Below are positions 19,035-28,066 of a stretch of DNA of 64,000 nt, piece after piece. Below the pieces are notes generated by a model. That model worked only from the letters and a program-made list of their open reading frames with translations. It was not told the DNA's origin and searched no databases. Source of the stretch: SYFT01 sp964423815 (GTDB lineage Bacteria > Acidobacteriota > Vicinamibacteria > Vicinamibacterales > SCN-69-37); NCBI GenBank assembly GCA_964423815.1, contig CAYRGW010000001.1, positions 1 through 64,000 on the forward strand, written 5' to 3'. How positions within the stretch are numbered: position 1 is the stretch's first letter; the number at the start of each line of letters is the position of its first letter. The translations under genes were made by a program, and so were the position numbers.

Positions 19035-20501
19035 CTACAACAGCTTCCGCGTCCACGTGGCGAGATATTTCTTCATCCGGAGTTTGCGCACGGTGTTGGC
19101 CGAACTCATGTAGCGGATGACGCCAAAGATCTCGCGTTCGGGAGCCCAGGGGCGATCGTAGCGGCCGAGCGTCCAGCAATAGCCGGTGTAGGAGTTCGGG
19201 TTGCGGCCGTCGAGGGCAAACCGGTTCATCACGTCGATCATGGTCTCGAGCGCCTCGTCGGGCGAGGCCGTCCATTCGAGGATCTTCTTGCCCCACAACA
19301 TGCGCATGTAGTTATGGCAGGTGCCGGTGGCCGCCAGTTGCAGCTGGGCGGCATTCCACACCGGGTCGTGTGTATCAGCGGTCATGAATTGATCGCGGGT
19401 GTAGGTGAACTCCCGCGGGTCCGCAGCATGTTTGTCGAGGGTGGCACGTGCCCACGCCGGCAGGGAATCAAAGTGGTCGTAGTCGTCGGGCAACAAGGCG
19501 CACATGTTGTAGCCGATCTCGCGCCAGGTGATCAGCTGGTCGAGAAAGGCCTCGGCGTTGACCGAGGCGCCCCACCAGCCTTCACGTTGCCCGCGCCGCC
19601 CTGCGCCGAGTTTGCGGCTGGTCCAGCGTTCCGAGGTCATCACCGTTTCAAAGATGTCGTGGGCGCTGATGTGACCGAAGTGCAGGTACGGCGACAGTCC
19701 ACTGGTGGCCTCAGTGTCGGGATCGGAATGGTCCTCGACGTATTTCGGAAGGCGTTCAGTCACAAAACGTGCGAGTGTGGCGCCCGCGGCTTTGCTGCCC
19801 CCGCGGATTGGTGCCGGTGCCACCGAGTGATCGATGGGAAGTAATGCGATCAGGGCTTCGGGCTTCTGAAGGTCGGCGACGGGCGTTGGTGGCCAGCGCG
19901 ACAGCACCGTTGCCGGCACGGCGGCCCTGGGCAGATCGTCAAAACGAATCACCTCGGGCCATGCGGCCAGCGCGTCGCGGAACGTGCCTTGCACGTAGGA
20001 GCGGAAGGAAAACGCGGTCAGGAACACCTTGTCGGTCGCGCGCATCGGCAGGAGGCCATTGGCGTCCACGGCCTCAAGGCGCGTCGGGAGACTGCGGCCC
20101 GCCGCCTGAATCATGCGTGGAATAAAAAACGACGGGAAGTCGTCGGTCACAACCAGGCAGGCGTCGGCCGCGAGGTGGGCGAGCAGGCCCTTGCCCGCGC
20201 CACGGCTGGGTTCGACATACGGCAGGTAGGCCACCGGCGAGCCGGCCAGCGCCGCCGCATGATCGGCCATGCCATTGATCACGAAGGTGTGCAGCCGATC
20301 GCTGGCCCACGGGTAGTCACACCGCAGCGCTTCGAGGATGACCAGCGGCTTCTTCCATTCGCGGGCGCGTTCCACCGCATGCTGCAGTGCGAAGTTGGCC
20401 CGAAGGCGCCGCGACGCCACCATCCAGTACACCACGTACGCCCCGTCTGGCCTGACGGGTTGATCGTTCACCGCACGAATGCGGCCGGCTGGCACGGGCA
20501 T
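19035..20501 (-). CDS. phr: Class II CPD deoxyribodipyrimidine photolyase
   Basis: 488 residues from ATG; a GTG two codons upstream is an alternative start. It repairs cyclobutane pyrimidine dimers with FADH and blue light. The start YVVYWMVASRRLRANFALQ, the helix FLDQLITWREIGYNMC, and MRMLWGKKILEWT with the C-terminal REIFGVIRYMSSAN are class II features and differ from class I and cryptochrome-type enzymes. The length is normal. It is convergent with the deacylase with a 12-base gap and divergent from the DPP4 gene with only about 47 bases between starts, so the two promoters must overlap. Confidence 0.9.
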   Translation of the reverse strand: MPVPAGRIRAVNDQPVRPDGAYVVYWMVASRRLRANFALQHAVERAREWKKPLVILEALRCDYPWASDRLHTFVINGMADHAAALAGSPVAYLPYVEPSRGAGKGLLAHLAADACLVVTDDFPSFFIPRMIQAAGRSLPTRLEAVDANGLLPMRATDKVFLTAFSFRSYVQGTFRDALAAWPEVIRFDDLPRAAVPATVLSRWPPTPVADLQKPEALIALLPIDHSVAPAPIRGGSKAAGATLARFVTERLPKYVEDHSDPDTEATSGLSPYLHFGHISAHDIFETVMTSERWTSRKLGAGRRGQREGWWGASVNAEAFLDQLITWREIGYNMCALLPDDYDHFDSLPAWARATLDKHAADPREFTYTRDQFMTADTHDPVWNAAQLQLAATGTCHNYMRMLWGKKILEWTASPDEALETMIDVMNRFALDGRNPNSYTGYCWTLGRYDRPWAPEREIFGVIRYMSSANTVRKLRMKKYLATWTRKLL

Positions 20502-20548
20502 TGCCACGAGTCTACTGGAGTAAGATGCCCCCCAACCAAGGAGTTCTG

Positions 20549-22753
20549 ATGAAGCTGGTCGTCAAGGTGAGTGCGCTGGTGGTGGTGGGCATGGTGGCGT
20601 TTTCGGGACGGTTTGATGCGCAGGATCGCCTTGAGCGGATGCCCGGCGTGGCCGAATTCAGGAAAATGCAGACCGCACTTCAGGGCGGCGCGTTTGTCTC
20701 AGGCGCGATCACCGCGACCTGGTCGGAAGATTCCAAGGGGTTCACCTACACACACGACGGCACTCGTTTCCGGTTTGACGTGGCGACGATGGCGGCGGTG
20801 AATGAAGGCGCGGCACCGGCCGGTGCGGCCGGAGGTCGTGGTGGACGCGCCGGTGGTCCCCCCGCCGGTGGTCGTGCGGGCCGTGGTGGCAATGCACCGG
20901 GTCTGGGTGGCTGTCCGCCGCAGCAGGTCGAACGTGGACGTCAGGCGGCGTGTGTCGGTGCGCCGGACGGCTCCAAACGTGCGTTCTACAAGGACCGCAA
21001 CATTTTTATCGCCAACGCCGATGGCACCGGCGAAAAAGCGCTGACCACCGACGGCAGTGAAGAGAAGCGCATCAAATACGGCACCGCGAGCTGGGTGTAC
21101 GGCGAGGAACTCGGGCAGACGTCGGCGATCTGGTGGTCACCCGACAGCACGAAGGTGGCGTTTTACCGATTCGACGAAAGCAAGGTGAAGGACTTCTACC
21201 TGCAGATGTCGCAGACCGGGATCCAGAGTGAGCTCGACATCGAGGCGTATCCCAAGGCCGGCGCGCCGAATCCTGTGGCCGACATTTTTATTCACGATGT
21301 GGTGGCGGGAAAAACCACCAAAGTGGACGTGCGCGACGGGCGACCGTTCACCGACATTCCCGAAGACGGGTCGGTCTTTGCCAACGACCAGGTCGGGCAC
21401 TACGTTTATCGCGTGAACTGGGCGCATGACGGCAGTGAGCTCTTCATGAACCGCACCAACCGTCGCCAGAACAAACTCGAGATGGCCGGGTGTGCGACGG
21501 CGTCGGGTGAGTGCCGGGTGATTCTGTCGGAGGAGTGGCCGACCGGGTGGGTGGTGAACTCCCCGCCGATGCAGTGGCTGAGTGACAACCAGCGCTTCCT
21601 CTGGACGTCCGAGCGCAACGGTTTCCGGAATCTTTATCTGTACGACAAGAGCGGCAAGTTGCTCGCGCCGATTACGCAGCACACGACGTTTGAAGTGGTG
21701 GGCGTGACGAAGGTGGACGAAAAAGCCGGCGTGGTGTTTTACACCGCGCGGTCGGGTGACAACTGGATGAAGGTGCAGCTCCATCGTGTCGGGCTCGACG
21801 GCAAGGGGGATGTGCGCCTCACCGATCCGAAGTTCACACACACGGTGACGTTGTCCCCCGACAACAACTTCATCGTCGACACCTTCCAGACGCACAAGGA
21901 TCCACCGGCGTCCCAGCTGCTTGATGGCAGCGGCAAGGTGCTCAAGGCGCTCACCTCGAGCAACATGGCGAAGTATGAGCAGCTCGGACTGCGCAAGAGT
22001 GAGCAGTTCACGTATCTGGCCGCGGACGGCAAAACGACGCTCTACGGGATGATCAGTTTTCCGGCGAATTTTGATCCGGCGAAAAAATATCCGGCGCTGG
22101 CGTCGGTCTATGGCGGTCCCGGGTCGGCGGTGACGAACGAAAACTTCGCCGCGCCGAATGCCACGGCCAACTATGGCTTTCTCATGTTGCAGTTGAGTTC
22201 GCGTTCGGCACCGGGCCAGGGGAAACGTGTGCTCGACTCGGCGTATCTGAATCTGGGCGTGACCGAAATGGACGACATGGCGCTGGGCGTGAAGGCGTTG
22301 TGGACGCGGCCGTACTTTGACAAGGATCGGGTTGGCATCTACGGGACGTCGTATGGCGGCTACAGCGCGGCGTTGTCGCTCCTGAAATTCCCTGACGTCT
22401 ACGGTGCCGCCGCCGCATCCTCGTCAGTGACGTCGTGGTATCACTACGACTCGATCTATACCGAGCGGTTCATGTGGATTCCACAGGAGAACAAGGCCGG
22501 CTACGAGGCGGGTAACGCGATGAACCTCGCGAAGAATCTGACAGGGCGGCTGCTGATCTACTACGGCACTGCGGACAACAACGTGCACCCGAACAACTCG
22601 ATGCAGCTCATCAAGGCGCTGCAGGCCGCCGGCAAGAGTTTTGAAGTGCAGGTCGGCCCCGACGCCGGGCACACGGGGGTGAACAACGGCCGCATGATGG
22701 AGTTCTTCATCGAGAATCTCGTGATGCGGCCGGAGCGGCTGCGGGGGGCGTAG
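20549..22753 (+). CDS. Dipeptidyl peptidase IV-type serine peptidase (S9)
   Basis: 734 residues. The start is fixed by AAGGAG eight bases before ATG 20549. It has a signal peptide (LVVKVSALVVVGMVAFSG), then a DPPIV_N propeller and an alpha/beta hydrolase domain. The nucleophile is Ser in IYGTSYGGYSAAL, the Asp is in YYGTADNNVHP and the His in PDAGHTGVNN. WVYGEELGQ keeps the Glu pair that anchors the substrate N-terminus, and YPKAGAPNP is also DPP4-like, so removal of N-terminal dipeptides (typically Xaa-Pro) is expected. Unusual: residues about 88-125 form a Gly/Arg/Pro-rich insert (GGRGGRAGGPPAGGRAGRGG) in the first propeller blade. It is probably periplasmic and used in peptide scavenging. 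Confidence 0.93.
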   Translation: MKLVVKVSALVVVGMVAFSGRFDAQDRLERMPGVAEFRKMQTALQGGAFVSGAITATWSEDSKGFTYTHDGTRFRFDVATMAAVNEGAAPAGAAGGRGGRAGGPPAGGRAGRGGNAPGLGGCPPQQVERGRQAACVGAPDGSKRAFYKDRNIFIANADGTGEKALTTDGSEEKRIKYGTASWVYGEELGQTSAIWWSPDSTKVAFYRFDESKVKDFYLQMSQTGIQSELDIEAYPKAGAPNPVADIFIHDVVAGKTTKVDVRDGRPFTDIPEDGSVFANDQVGHYVYRVNWAHDGSELFMNRTNRRQNKLEMAGCATASGECRVILSEEWPTGWVVNSPPMQWLSDNQRFLWTSERNGFRNLYLYDKSGKLLAPITQHTTFEVVGVTKVDEKAGVVFYTARSGDNWMKVQLHRVGLDGKGDVRLTDPKFTHTVTLSPDNNFIVDTFQTHKDPPASQLLDGSGKVLKALTSSNMAKYEQLGLRKSEQFTYLAADGKTTLYGMISFPANFDPAKKYPALASVYGGPGSAVTNENFAAPNATANYGFLMLQLSSRSAPGQGKRVLDSAYLNLGVTEMDDMALGVKALWTRPYFDKDRVGIYGTSYGGYSAALSLLKFPDVYGAAAASSSVTSWYHYDSIYTERFMWIPQENKAGYEAGNAMNLAKNLTGRLLIYYGTADNNVHPNNSMQLIKALQAAGKSFEVQVGPDAGHTGVNNGRMMEFFIENLVMRPERLRGA

Positions 22754-22768
22754 GGGGGAAGCCCCCCC
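22753..22768. terminator. G6/C6 hairpin between convergent genes
   Basis: A run of six G, the loop AAG and a run of C fills the gap between the stop of the DPP4 gene and the stop of the minus-strand unknown gene. No U-tract follows, so termination strength is uncertain. Confidence 0.4.
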
Positions 22769-22769
22769 G

Positions 22770-23606
22770 TTACCACGTGTAGTTCCCGAGGTCGACACAC
22801 AGAACCGGACACGGGCGGCAGATCGACAGCAGGCCTCCCCCGAATGCCACCTTTGCGATGCCACTCTTGGTGTAGTTGATGGAGCTGGTGACCATCTGCA
22901 GCTGGGCGAGCGCCGCGTCAAAGGCGGCGAACTGTGCGGCCAGTGCCGGCGGCAAGATTGTTTCCGGTGTGCCAGTCGAAATGCCGCCGATGGCGGCCAG
23001 CGTCGGGAATTCGGTGAGACGGAACGGATCTTCCCGCTCCACCTCTGGACATCCAGCTTCCGAGACGTGCTCATCGCCGTTGACGAACTCGTAGAAGTGA
23101 TCCGTGGCGGGCGACAACGAATGATTGGTGCCGTTGACCACCAGTGTGACGACATCACCAGCCGCGAGCGCGGTTTCGTGTCTGACGGTATCCGCTATCG
23201 TGAAGTACGGACCAGCCGGCTGTCCGCCGACGCCGGGGACATACCACTGTGACGCGGAAAAGTCGGAGTTTGCGAGCGGTTCGTCTGTAAGGGTCCCCGT
23301 CGGCAGAAGGATCCGCGCCGCGAGCACCGAAGAGTCAAACGCCCCGCTCACCAATCCCGGCAGGACGTTCGCGGTGGCGCCGGTGGCCTTCGGCAGTTCG
23401 GTGACACTCATCAGCTGTGATCGGTCCGTTGTGCCGGAGAGGTTCGCCCCTGTCCGCACCACCTTGAGCTCAACGTCGTTGTCCCCGGTACTGAGGTGTG
23501 AGCCTGTCGCCCGAGTGACGTGGCCCGACCGTGGAATAAGGATGGTCGTGCCGCGGCCGTGCGTGACGATGATGCTGAAGAACCTGACGGTAACGTGGAC
23601 ACTCAT
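22770..23606 (-). CDS. Protein of unknown function, third gene of sigma/CHAT operon
   Basis: 278 residues. The start is ATG 23606, preceded at eight bases by AGGAG; a longer frame to 23663 would overlap the upstream gene. I recognise no family. The N-terminal two thirds look beta-rich (VHVTVRFFSIIVTHG, AAGDVVTLVVNGTNHS), a helical stretch follows (LAAQFAAFDAALAQLQMV), and the C-terminus ends in a Cys cluster, C-R-P-C-P-V-L-C. There is no signal peptide or membrane helix. It starts 37 bases after the CHAT protease stop on the same strand, so co-transcription is likely. It could be the substrate or effector of the CHAT protease, by analogy with other CHAT-substrate pairs; that is inference only. 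Confidence 0.75.
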   Translation of the reverse strand: MSVHVTVRFFSIIVTHGRGTTILIPRSGHVTRATGSHLSTGDNDVELKVVRTGANLSGTTDRSQLMSVTELPKATGATANVLPGLVSGAFDSSVLAARILLPTGTLTDEPLANSDFSASQWYVPGVGGQPAGPYFTIADTVRHETALAAGDVVTLVVNGTNHSLSPATDHFYEFVNGDEHVSEAGCPEVEREDPFRLTEFPTLAAIGGISTGTPETILPPALAAQFAAFDAALAQLQMVTSSINYTKSGIAKVAFGGGLLSICRPCPVLCVDLGNYTW

Positions 23607-23643
23607 GTGCGGGCTCCTGATTGGTGTGAGAAACGACGGCTGA

Positions 23644-26600
23644 TCAACTTCCAAACGCGACAAGACTGGCCCAGACTCGCGGAGGGATGCCCTGTCCGAT
23701 GGCCCTCCGCTGGGCGGAGGTCAAGGCAGATGCCAGCGACCGATTGCCGGCCAGTTCCATGTGCAAATCCACGAGCAGCGGAACGACGGAGTCATCGTCC
23801 AGTCGCCAGAGGCTGCCGGCCACGCCGGCCGCGCCTGCAGCAATGAACGAACGGGCGAGGCTCATCGATCCCTCTCCGGACACGCGTGCGCCCGCTGCGG
23901 TATCACAGCCCGCCAGCACCACGACCGTTCCTGTCCGCAGTGTCACGTTCCACAAGTCGTGGCTGTCGATGGAGCGGCGTCCGTCAGATGGATGCAGGAA
24001 GAACTCGGATCGCGACGGACGTTCCGGATCGATCCGGGCGTGCCCGGAGAGGTGAATGATCGGATGATCGGGCAGGGCTGCGATGACGCTGGCGGCGGTG
24101 CCGGTGGAATCCTGCAACAGCATCGGGTCGTCGAGGACGTTGGCGATCCGTCGGATTTCCTCACGGGTGCCCGGCAGGGCAGGCAGTTTCAAATCGGGAA
24201 GGGCGGCAGATGCGCCAACCAGCAGTGCCCGCCCAGACCGACGCTGTGCGGCCCGGGTGACCAGCGTCCCGTACACGGTGAGACTGGGCGTGACGACAGG
24301 AGTGACTCGGGCGACCAGGGGCTCGCTCGAGTGGGGGACTGGCAGAGCGGCAAAAGGAACGTCGTGGAGGGGACCGTCGGGCACCAACACGAGGAGGCCC
24401 TGAGGAGGCAACACGATTTGCGGCGGCAGCAGGAGACGACTGAGTCTGACGCCAGCGGTGCCATTCCACTGACCGTGTTGCAGTTCCGCGCGAAAGGTGC
24501 GGACGATACCGGCCAGTTCCGCGCGAGCAATGGCGACCTCGTGCCGACGCACGGTCGTTCCGACCACCTCCCAGACAATCACGGAGTTGGGTCGCACCAC
24601 ATACTCCAGCGCGACGGCGTTCGGGGGCAGTGGGTCCTGCAGGAGCGACGCGTTTGTCACGGCGGGTGAGGCGTCCGGGCGCAGGTGGTCCAGCAGTTCA
24701 CGAGCGCGGGCGCGCTCGGCGATGTGCAAGCTGCTTCTGGGATCGGCCACGACGTCGATCAACTCTCCGAAGAGTTCCCAGACATTGGACGTTCTCGAGA
24801 TGCGGCGTTGCTCGTCGTTGATCGCCGGTCGCTGATCCTCAAGGATGTGCACACCGCGCTCCCAATCGGCGACAGCCGCCGTCTGGTGGCCCTGCGCGCG
24901 ATAGGCCCGGCCACGGAAGAGGAGCAATTCCGCCAGGCGGAACTGACGCCCTGTTCTCTGGGCATATGCGATCGCATGGCTGAGGCCTTCTGCGGCCCTG
25001 GCAGGGTCGCGCCGGAGAAACACGAGCCCGGTGATCCACCCGATCTCCCCGCTCCAGGACTCGCGACCAGGGCCGGCCGGCGTCGCCTCAAGGTGTCGGG
25101 ACGCCTCGGCGAGGTGCGTTTCCGCCTGACGTTCGCGGTCGAGCGCCGCGAGCGCGCGTGCGTGCTGCAGGTGCGTCATCAGTCGGGTTGAATTCGACAG
25201 GTCTTGTGTCGGCAGGTCCAACACGGCCCGCGTAATCTGCAGGCTGAGTCCGAACATGCGAGCGTGTCCGGCGGAGATCGCCGCGCCGATCAACACACTG
25301 GCGCGCTGGACGTTCGCCTCCGGTCTGGCGCACGCGACAAGCGCCCCCAGGTGTTCACGCCAGGCCTCGGCATGCGCACCCTGTTCGTCGAGGACCTCCG
25401 CGAGGAACGACTGCGCGGTGGCCTGGAGACTGGCGTCACCCGCACGTTGCGCGAGGCGCACCGCGTGCGACAGTCCGTCTTGAGCTTCGGAGATTCTCTG
25501 ATGGTTAAGCGCGTCCATGCCCGTGATGTAGTGGAGCGCGGCTGCGTATCGGGGGGCTGCGGTGTCTGCGGCACGAAGCGTTCGCGCCTGAGAGAAGGCG
25601 TCCAGATACGCTCCATCGAGAAAGAGACTGTACGCGGCCCGCGCGTCGGCGGCAGGCAGTGGCGAGCCCGTTGCGCGATTGAACGCTGAATCAATGCGTC
25701 GACTGAGTCCCGCGAGGCCCGATGGCGCGACTGAATCCGCCAACCGGTTCCATTCCACCCAGAGGCTGATCGCCTCGCCGAGTGCCTGGCGCCGGTCGTG
25801 AGGCCATGCCGGTGCGGAAGTGATGGCGGAAAGAAACGGATCGATATCGGCGAAATCACTCCCGCGGGGGCCTGTCGCCAGCACCGGCGGGACGGCGCCT
25901 TCGAGTAAGGCTGCCGCCACGGTGGGCAGCAGGACCTCAGTCAATTGGGAGCGCGTGTGCCCCGGTGAATTCACGTCCGCGTCGGGCTGGCCGATCGGCT
26001 CGCCAAGCGCGGCAATGTGTCGCGCGGCTTCCTCGGCCCACGGGCCGGTTGGCTCCAGTGTCAGAAACAGCTTCCACTGCGCCAGTGCCTGTGATCGGAG
26101 GCTCATCGTTTCCTGGGCCAATGCGAGATTAAATGCCGCCCGTGGATCAGACGGCGCGGCGGCGGCGGCCATCTCTGCGAGGTCCAGGGCCCGAGCTGCA
26201 TCGATCGCCGAGGCGGAGAGACGCGACCTGTGCAGGAGCGCGGCGGTCAGATCCAACTGTGCGTGCAGGGACGGCTCTTCGCGCAATACCTCGTCGAAGA
26301 GGTCGATGGCTTCATCGATCCGGCCAGTCAATAGCGACGCCACAGCCGCCCCTCGGGCCGACTGGGTCGTTGGCGCCTCCTCATGCAACCGCCGCAGCCT
26401 CGCTGCTGCTTCCTGCACGGCAAGAGGCGCCTCCGATGGTGTGGCCGATCGGGTGAACGGCGCAATCGTCGTCCACTCAAACGCGACGCTGAGTCGGCCC
26501 TCGACCGGACGCCATGAGCGTGACGCGTCGATGAGTTGGTCGAGTGGGTCGCGGTCACCCCATCCCACGCGCACCACGATCAGAAGTGCGGCGACGGCGG

Positions 26601-26829
26601 CGGCCACAATCGGAAGCCGCCACTTGCGGATCTGTCCCAGTGGAGTCGCGACGGCGAGCACGTCTGGAACCACCGCACGCCCCTCCATCCACACCTCGTA
26701 GCAGTCGTCGCAGTCGGCCAGATGGGCCTCGACTGCCGCGCGTTCGCGAGGCTCCAGCCGGCCATCCATGAAGGCAGCCAACGTCTCCGCGTCCAGACAC
26801 TCGGATGTCTGGTGACGATCGTCACTCAC
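23644..26829 (-). CDS. Membrane zinc-finger (anti-sigma-like), TPR and CHAT protease fusion
   Basis: 1061 residues, GTG start. Residues 11-43 form an anti-sigma-type zinc finger (Cys11, then H-L-A-D-C-D-D-C giving His36, Cys40, Cys43). Residues about 72-88 form one membrane helix (LPIVAAAVAALLIVV) with Arg/Lys on its N-side. About 100-720 are helical TPR repeats. About 760-1061 are a CHAT caspase-like peptidase whose dyad is visible as IIHLSGHAR (His930) and VVLAGCDTAAG (Cys975), with GVAGSLWRLDDD after it. The start overlaps the stop of the sigma-factor gene by eight bases, so the two are translationally coupled. Zinc-finger membrane proteins beside sigma factors are usually their inhibitors. 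Fusing one to a protease suggests that sigma release and proteolysis are linked (inference). The polarity of charges would place CHAT outside the cytoplasm. Confidence 0.88.
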   Translation of the reverse strand: MSDDRHQTSECLDAETLAAFMDGRLEPRERAAVEAHLADCDDCYEVWMEGRAVVPDVLAVATPLGQIRKWRLPIVAAAVAALLIVVRVGWGDRDPLDQLIDASRSWRPVEGRLSVAFEWTTIAPFTRSATPSEAPLAVQEAAARLRRLHEEAPTTQSARGAAVASLLTGRIDEAIDLFDEVLREEPSLHAQLDLTAALLHRSRLSASAIDAARALDLAEMAAAAAPSDPRAAFNLALAQETMSLRSQALAQWKLFLTLEPTGPWAEEAARHIAALGEPIGQPDADVNSPGHTRSQLTEVLLPTVAAALLEGAVPPVLATGPRGSDFADIDPFLSAITSAPAWPHDRRQALGEAISLWVEWNRLADSVAPSGLAGLSRRIDSAFNRATGSPLPAADARAAYSLFLDGAYLDAFSQARTLRAADTAAPRYAAALHYITGMDALNHQRISEAQDGLSHAVRLAQRAGDASLQATAQSFLAEVLDEQGAHAEAWREHLGALVACARPEANVQRASVLIGAAISAGHARMFGLSLQITRAVLDLPTQDLSNSTRLMTHLQHARALAALDRERQAETHLAEASRHLEATPAGPGRESWSGEIGWITGLVFLRRDPARAAEGLSHAIAYAQRTGRQFRLAELLLFRGRAYRAQGHQTAAVADWERGVHILEDQRPAINDEQRRISRTSNVWELFGELIDVVADPRSSLHIAERARARELLDHLRPDASPAVTNASLLQDPLPPNAVALEYVVRPNSVIVWEVVGTTVRRHEVAIARAELAGIVRTFRAELQHGQWNGTAGVRLSRLLLPPQIVLPPQGLLVLVPDGPLHDVPFAALPVPHSSEPLVARVTPVVTPSLTVYGTLVTRAAQRRSGRALLVGASAALPDLKLPALPGTREEIRRIANVLDDPMLLQDSTGTAASVIAALPDHPIIHLSGHARIDPERPSRSEFFLHPSDGRRSIDSHDLWNVTLRTGTVVVLAGCDTAAGARVSGEGSMSLARSFIAAGAAGVAGSLWRLDDDSVVPLLVDLHMELAGNRSLASALTSAQRRAIGQGIPPRVWASLVAFGS

Positions 26830-27679
26830 GGTGACCTCCTGTCAGCGCTGGGGTGTGGCTGCGTCTCATAAAGGGACGGACGCCGCCGCCCGATTCCCGG
26901 AGGGCCTCATCAAACCCGTGCGCATCCAGGGCCTCCGTCACGAGGGTGGCCGTGAGTCCGGTGGCCTCAAGAGCCCCCCTGAGCGACTCGAGCAGTTTCT
27001 CAATCCGCCGATACAGGGGTTTGGCCTCAAGCTGAAGCGCCTTTGCAATCTCTGAAATCTGCATGTTCTCGGTAAACCGCATCCGCAGAATCAACTGATC
27101 CTGCGGTGCCAGGCCCTTCAGCGATCGTCCGAGCATCGCGGACGCCCGCGCGGCCGTGGACGACACCTCGGCGGCCACCACGCGCGACTCGGCGTCTTCG
27201 CCAGGGGCCGCCATCAACTCCATCGCGGAGTCGTCGACCATCAGCCGTTTGTGCCGCACGGGAAACCTCGCGGACATCGCTTCGAGTGATGCTCTGCTGT
27301 CGAGGGTCTGGTGACGACTGCGCAGCAGTTCGCAGGCTTCGTCCATCGTGAGTCCATCACGCACGGTCAGTGTTTCCAGTCGCACGGCCGTTTCGCCCAG
27401 CCGTTTGGCCTCCGCCGACGGACGCCACTTGCCCCATCGTGCGTTGCGCCAGTCCTGGAACTGTCTGGTAATGACCACAGCCAGATACGACGCCATCGAA
27501 CTGCGGCCCTGGAACCGACGCAACACCGCGTAGTTGTCACTGATCAAGTGAATCCGAACGATGCCGGCGAAGTCCTCGGCATCAGGACCAAACAGGTTGT
27601 GTCGGCGGCAGACTGCGCCAATGCTCCGCTCTATGAGTTCAGCGTGCGAGACGTAGAGCTCATCGTGGGACGCGGCCAT
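26822..27679 (-). CDS. RNA polymerase sigma factor, sigma-70 family (ECF-like)
   Basis: 285 residues. Region 2 spans about 25-95 (DAEDFAGIVRIHLI, then FQGRSSMASYLAVVITRQF, the latter matching region 2.3-2.4). Region 4 is at about 185-245 (LAPQDQLILRMRFTENMQIS, then EIAKALQLEAKPLYRRIEK as the helix-turn-helix). The linker between them is longer than in most ECF sigmas and includes HKRLMVDDSAMEL. It is the first gene of the operon sigma, zinc-finger-TPR-CHAT, unknown protein. Its TGA overlaps the GTG of the next gene. It diverges from the small membrane gene at 27818, leaving a 138-base promoter region in which I can identify no site with confidence. Confidence 0.88.
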   Translation of the reverse strand: MAASHDELYVSHAELIERSIGAVCRRHNLFGPDAEDFAGIVRIHLISDNYAVLRRFQGRSSMASYLAVVITRQFQDWRNARWGKWRPSAEAKRLGETAVRLETLTVRDGLTMDEACELLRSRHQTLDSRASLEAMSARFPVRHKRLMVDDSAMELMAAPGEDAESRVVAAEVSSTAARASAMLGRSLKGLAPQDQLILRMRFTENMQISEIAKALQLEAKPLYRRIEKLLESLRGALEATGLTATLVTEALDAHGFDEALRESGGGVRPFMRRSHTPALTGGHRE

Positions 27680-27817
27680 TAGCTTGGGAAACCCGGACGG
27701 ATTGTCAGTGAGTTACCCTGCCGGAGTCAATAGTCCGCAGACCCCCTATTTCCGCCTCTCGCCATCCACAGGCGGCCCACGCCCGTAGACTGAACACGGC
27801 TGCCTGTGTCCCTGCGT

Positions 27818-28066
27818 ATGTACGTCCTGATCGTCTTCCTGCTCTACGGCATTCCGCTGTGGTCGCTGCGGTACCGCTGGCGGTCCACGGTGTATCGTCG
27901 GTATGACTGGAAGATCAATGTCCTGCCGTGGTTCGGGCATGATCTGGCGGCCCTGTTCTCGAACGTGTACTTTCGAACGGCCGAAGAACGGGCCATGGCG
28001 CGGCGCTTCCGTCTCTACATGGTCGGCTACGTCGCCTTGCTTCTGGCGGTGATTTGGATTCCCTGA
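27818..28066 (+). CDS. Small membrane protein of unknown function
   Basis: 82 residues from ATG 27818; a GTG at 27806 would add four. It has two membrane helices (YVLIVFLLYGIPLW and MVGYVALLLAVIWIP) separated by a basic cytoplasmic-looking stretch (RYRWRSTVYRRYDWKINV). There is no clear ribosome site. Its TGA overlaps the ATG of the DUF1295 gene (TGATG), so it is translationally coupled to it. Confidence 0.6.
   Translation: MYVLIVFLLYGIPLWSLRYRWRSTVYRRYDWKINVLPWFGHDLAALFSNVYFRTAEERAMARRFRLYMVGYVALLLAVIWIP

Noticed and set aside
22770..27679. Type III-E CRISPR (Craspase) locus
   Set aside because: The TPR-CHAT protein is similar in principle, but there is no Cas7-11 effector, no repeat array and no Csx30-like sequence that I recognise.
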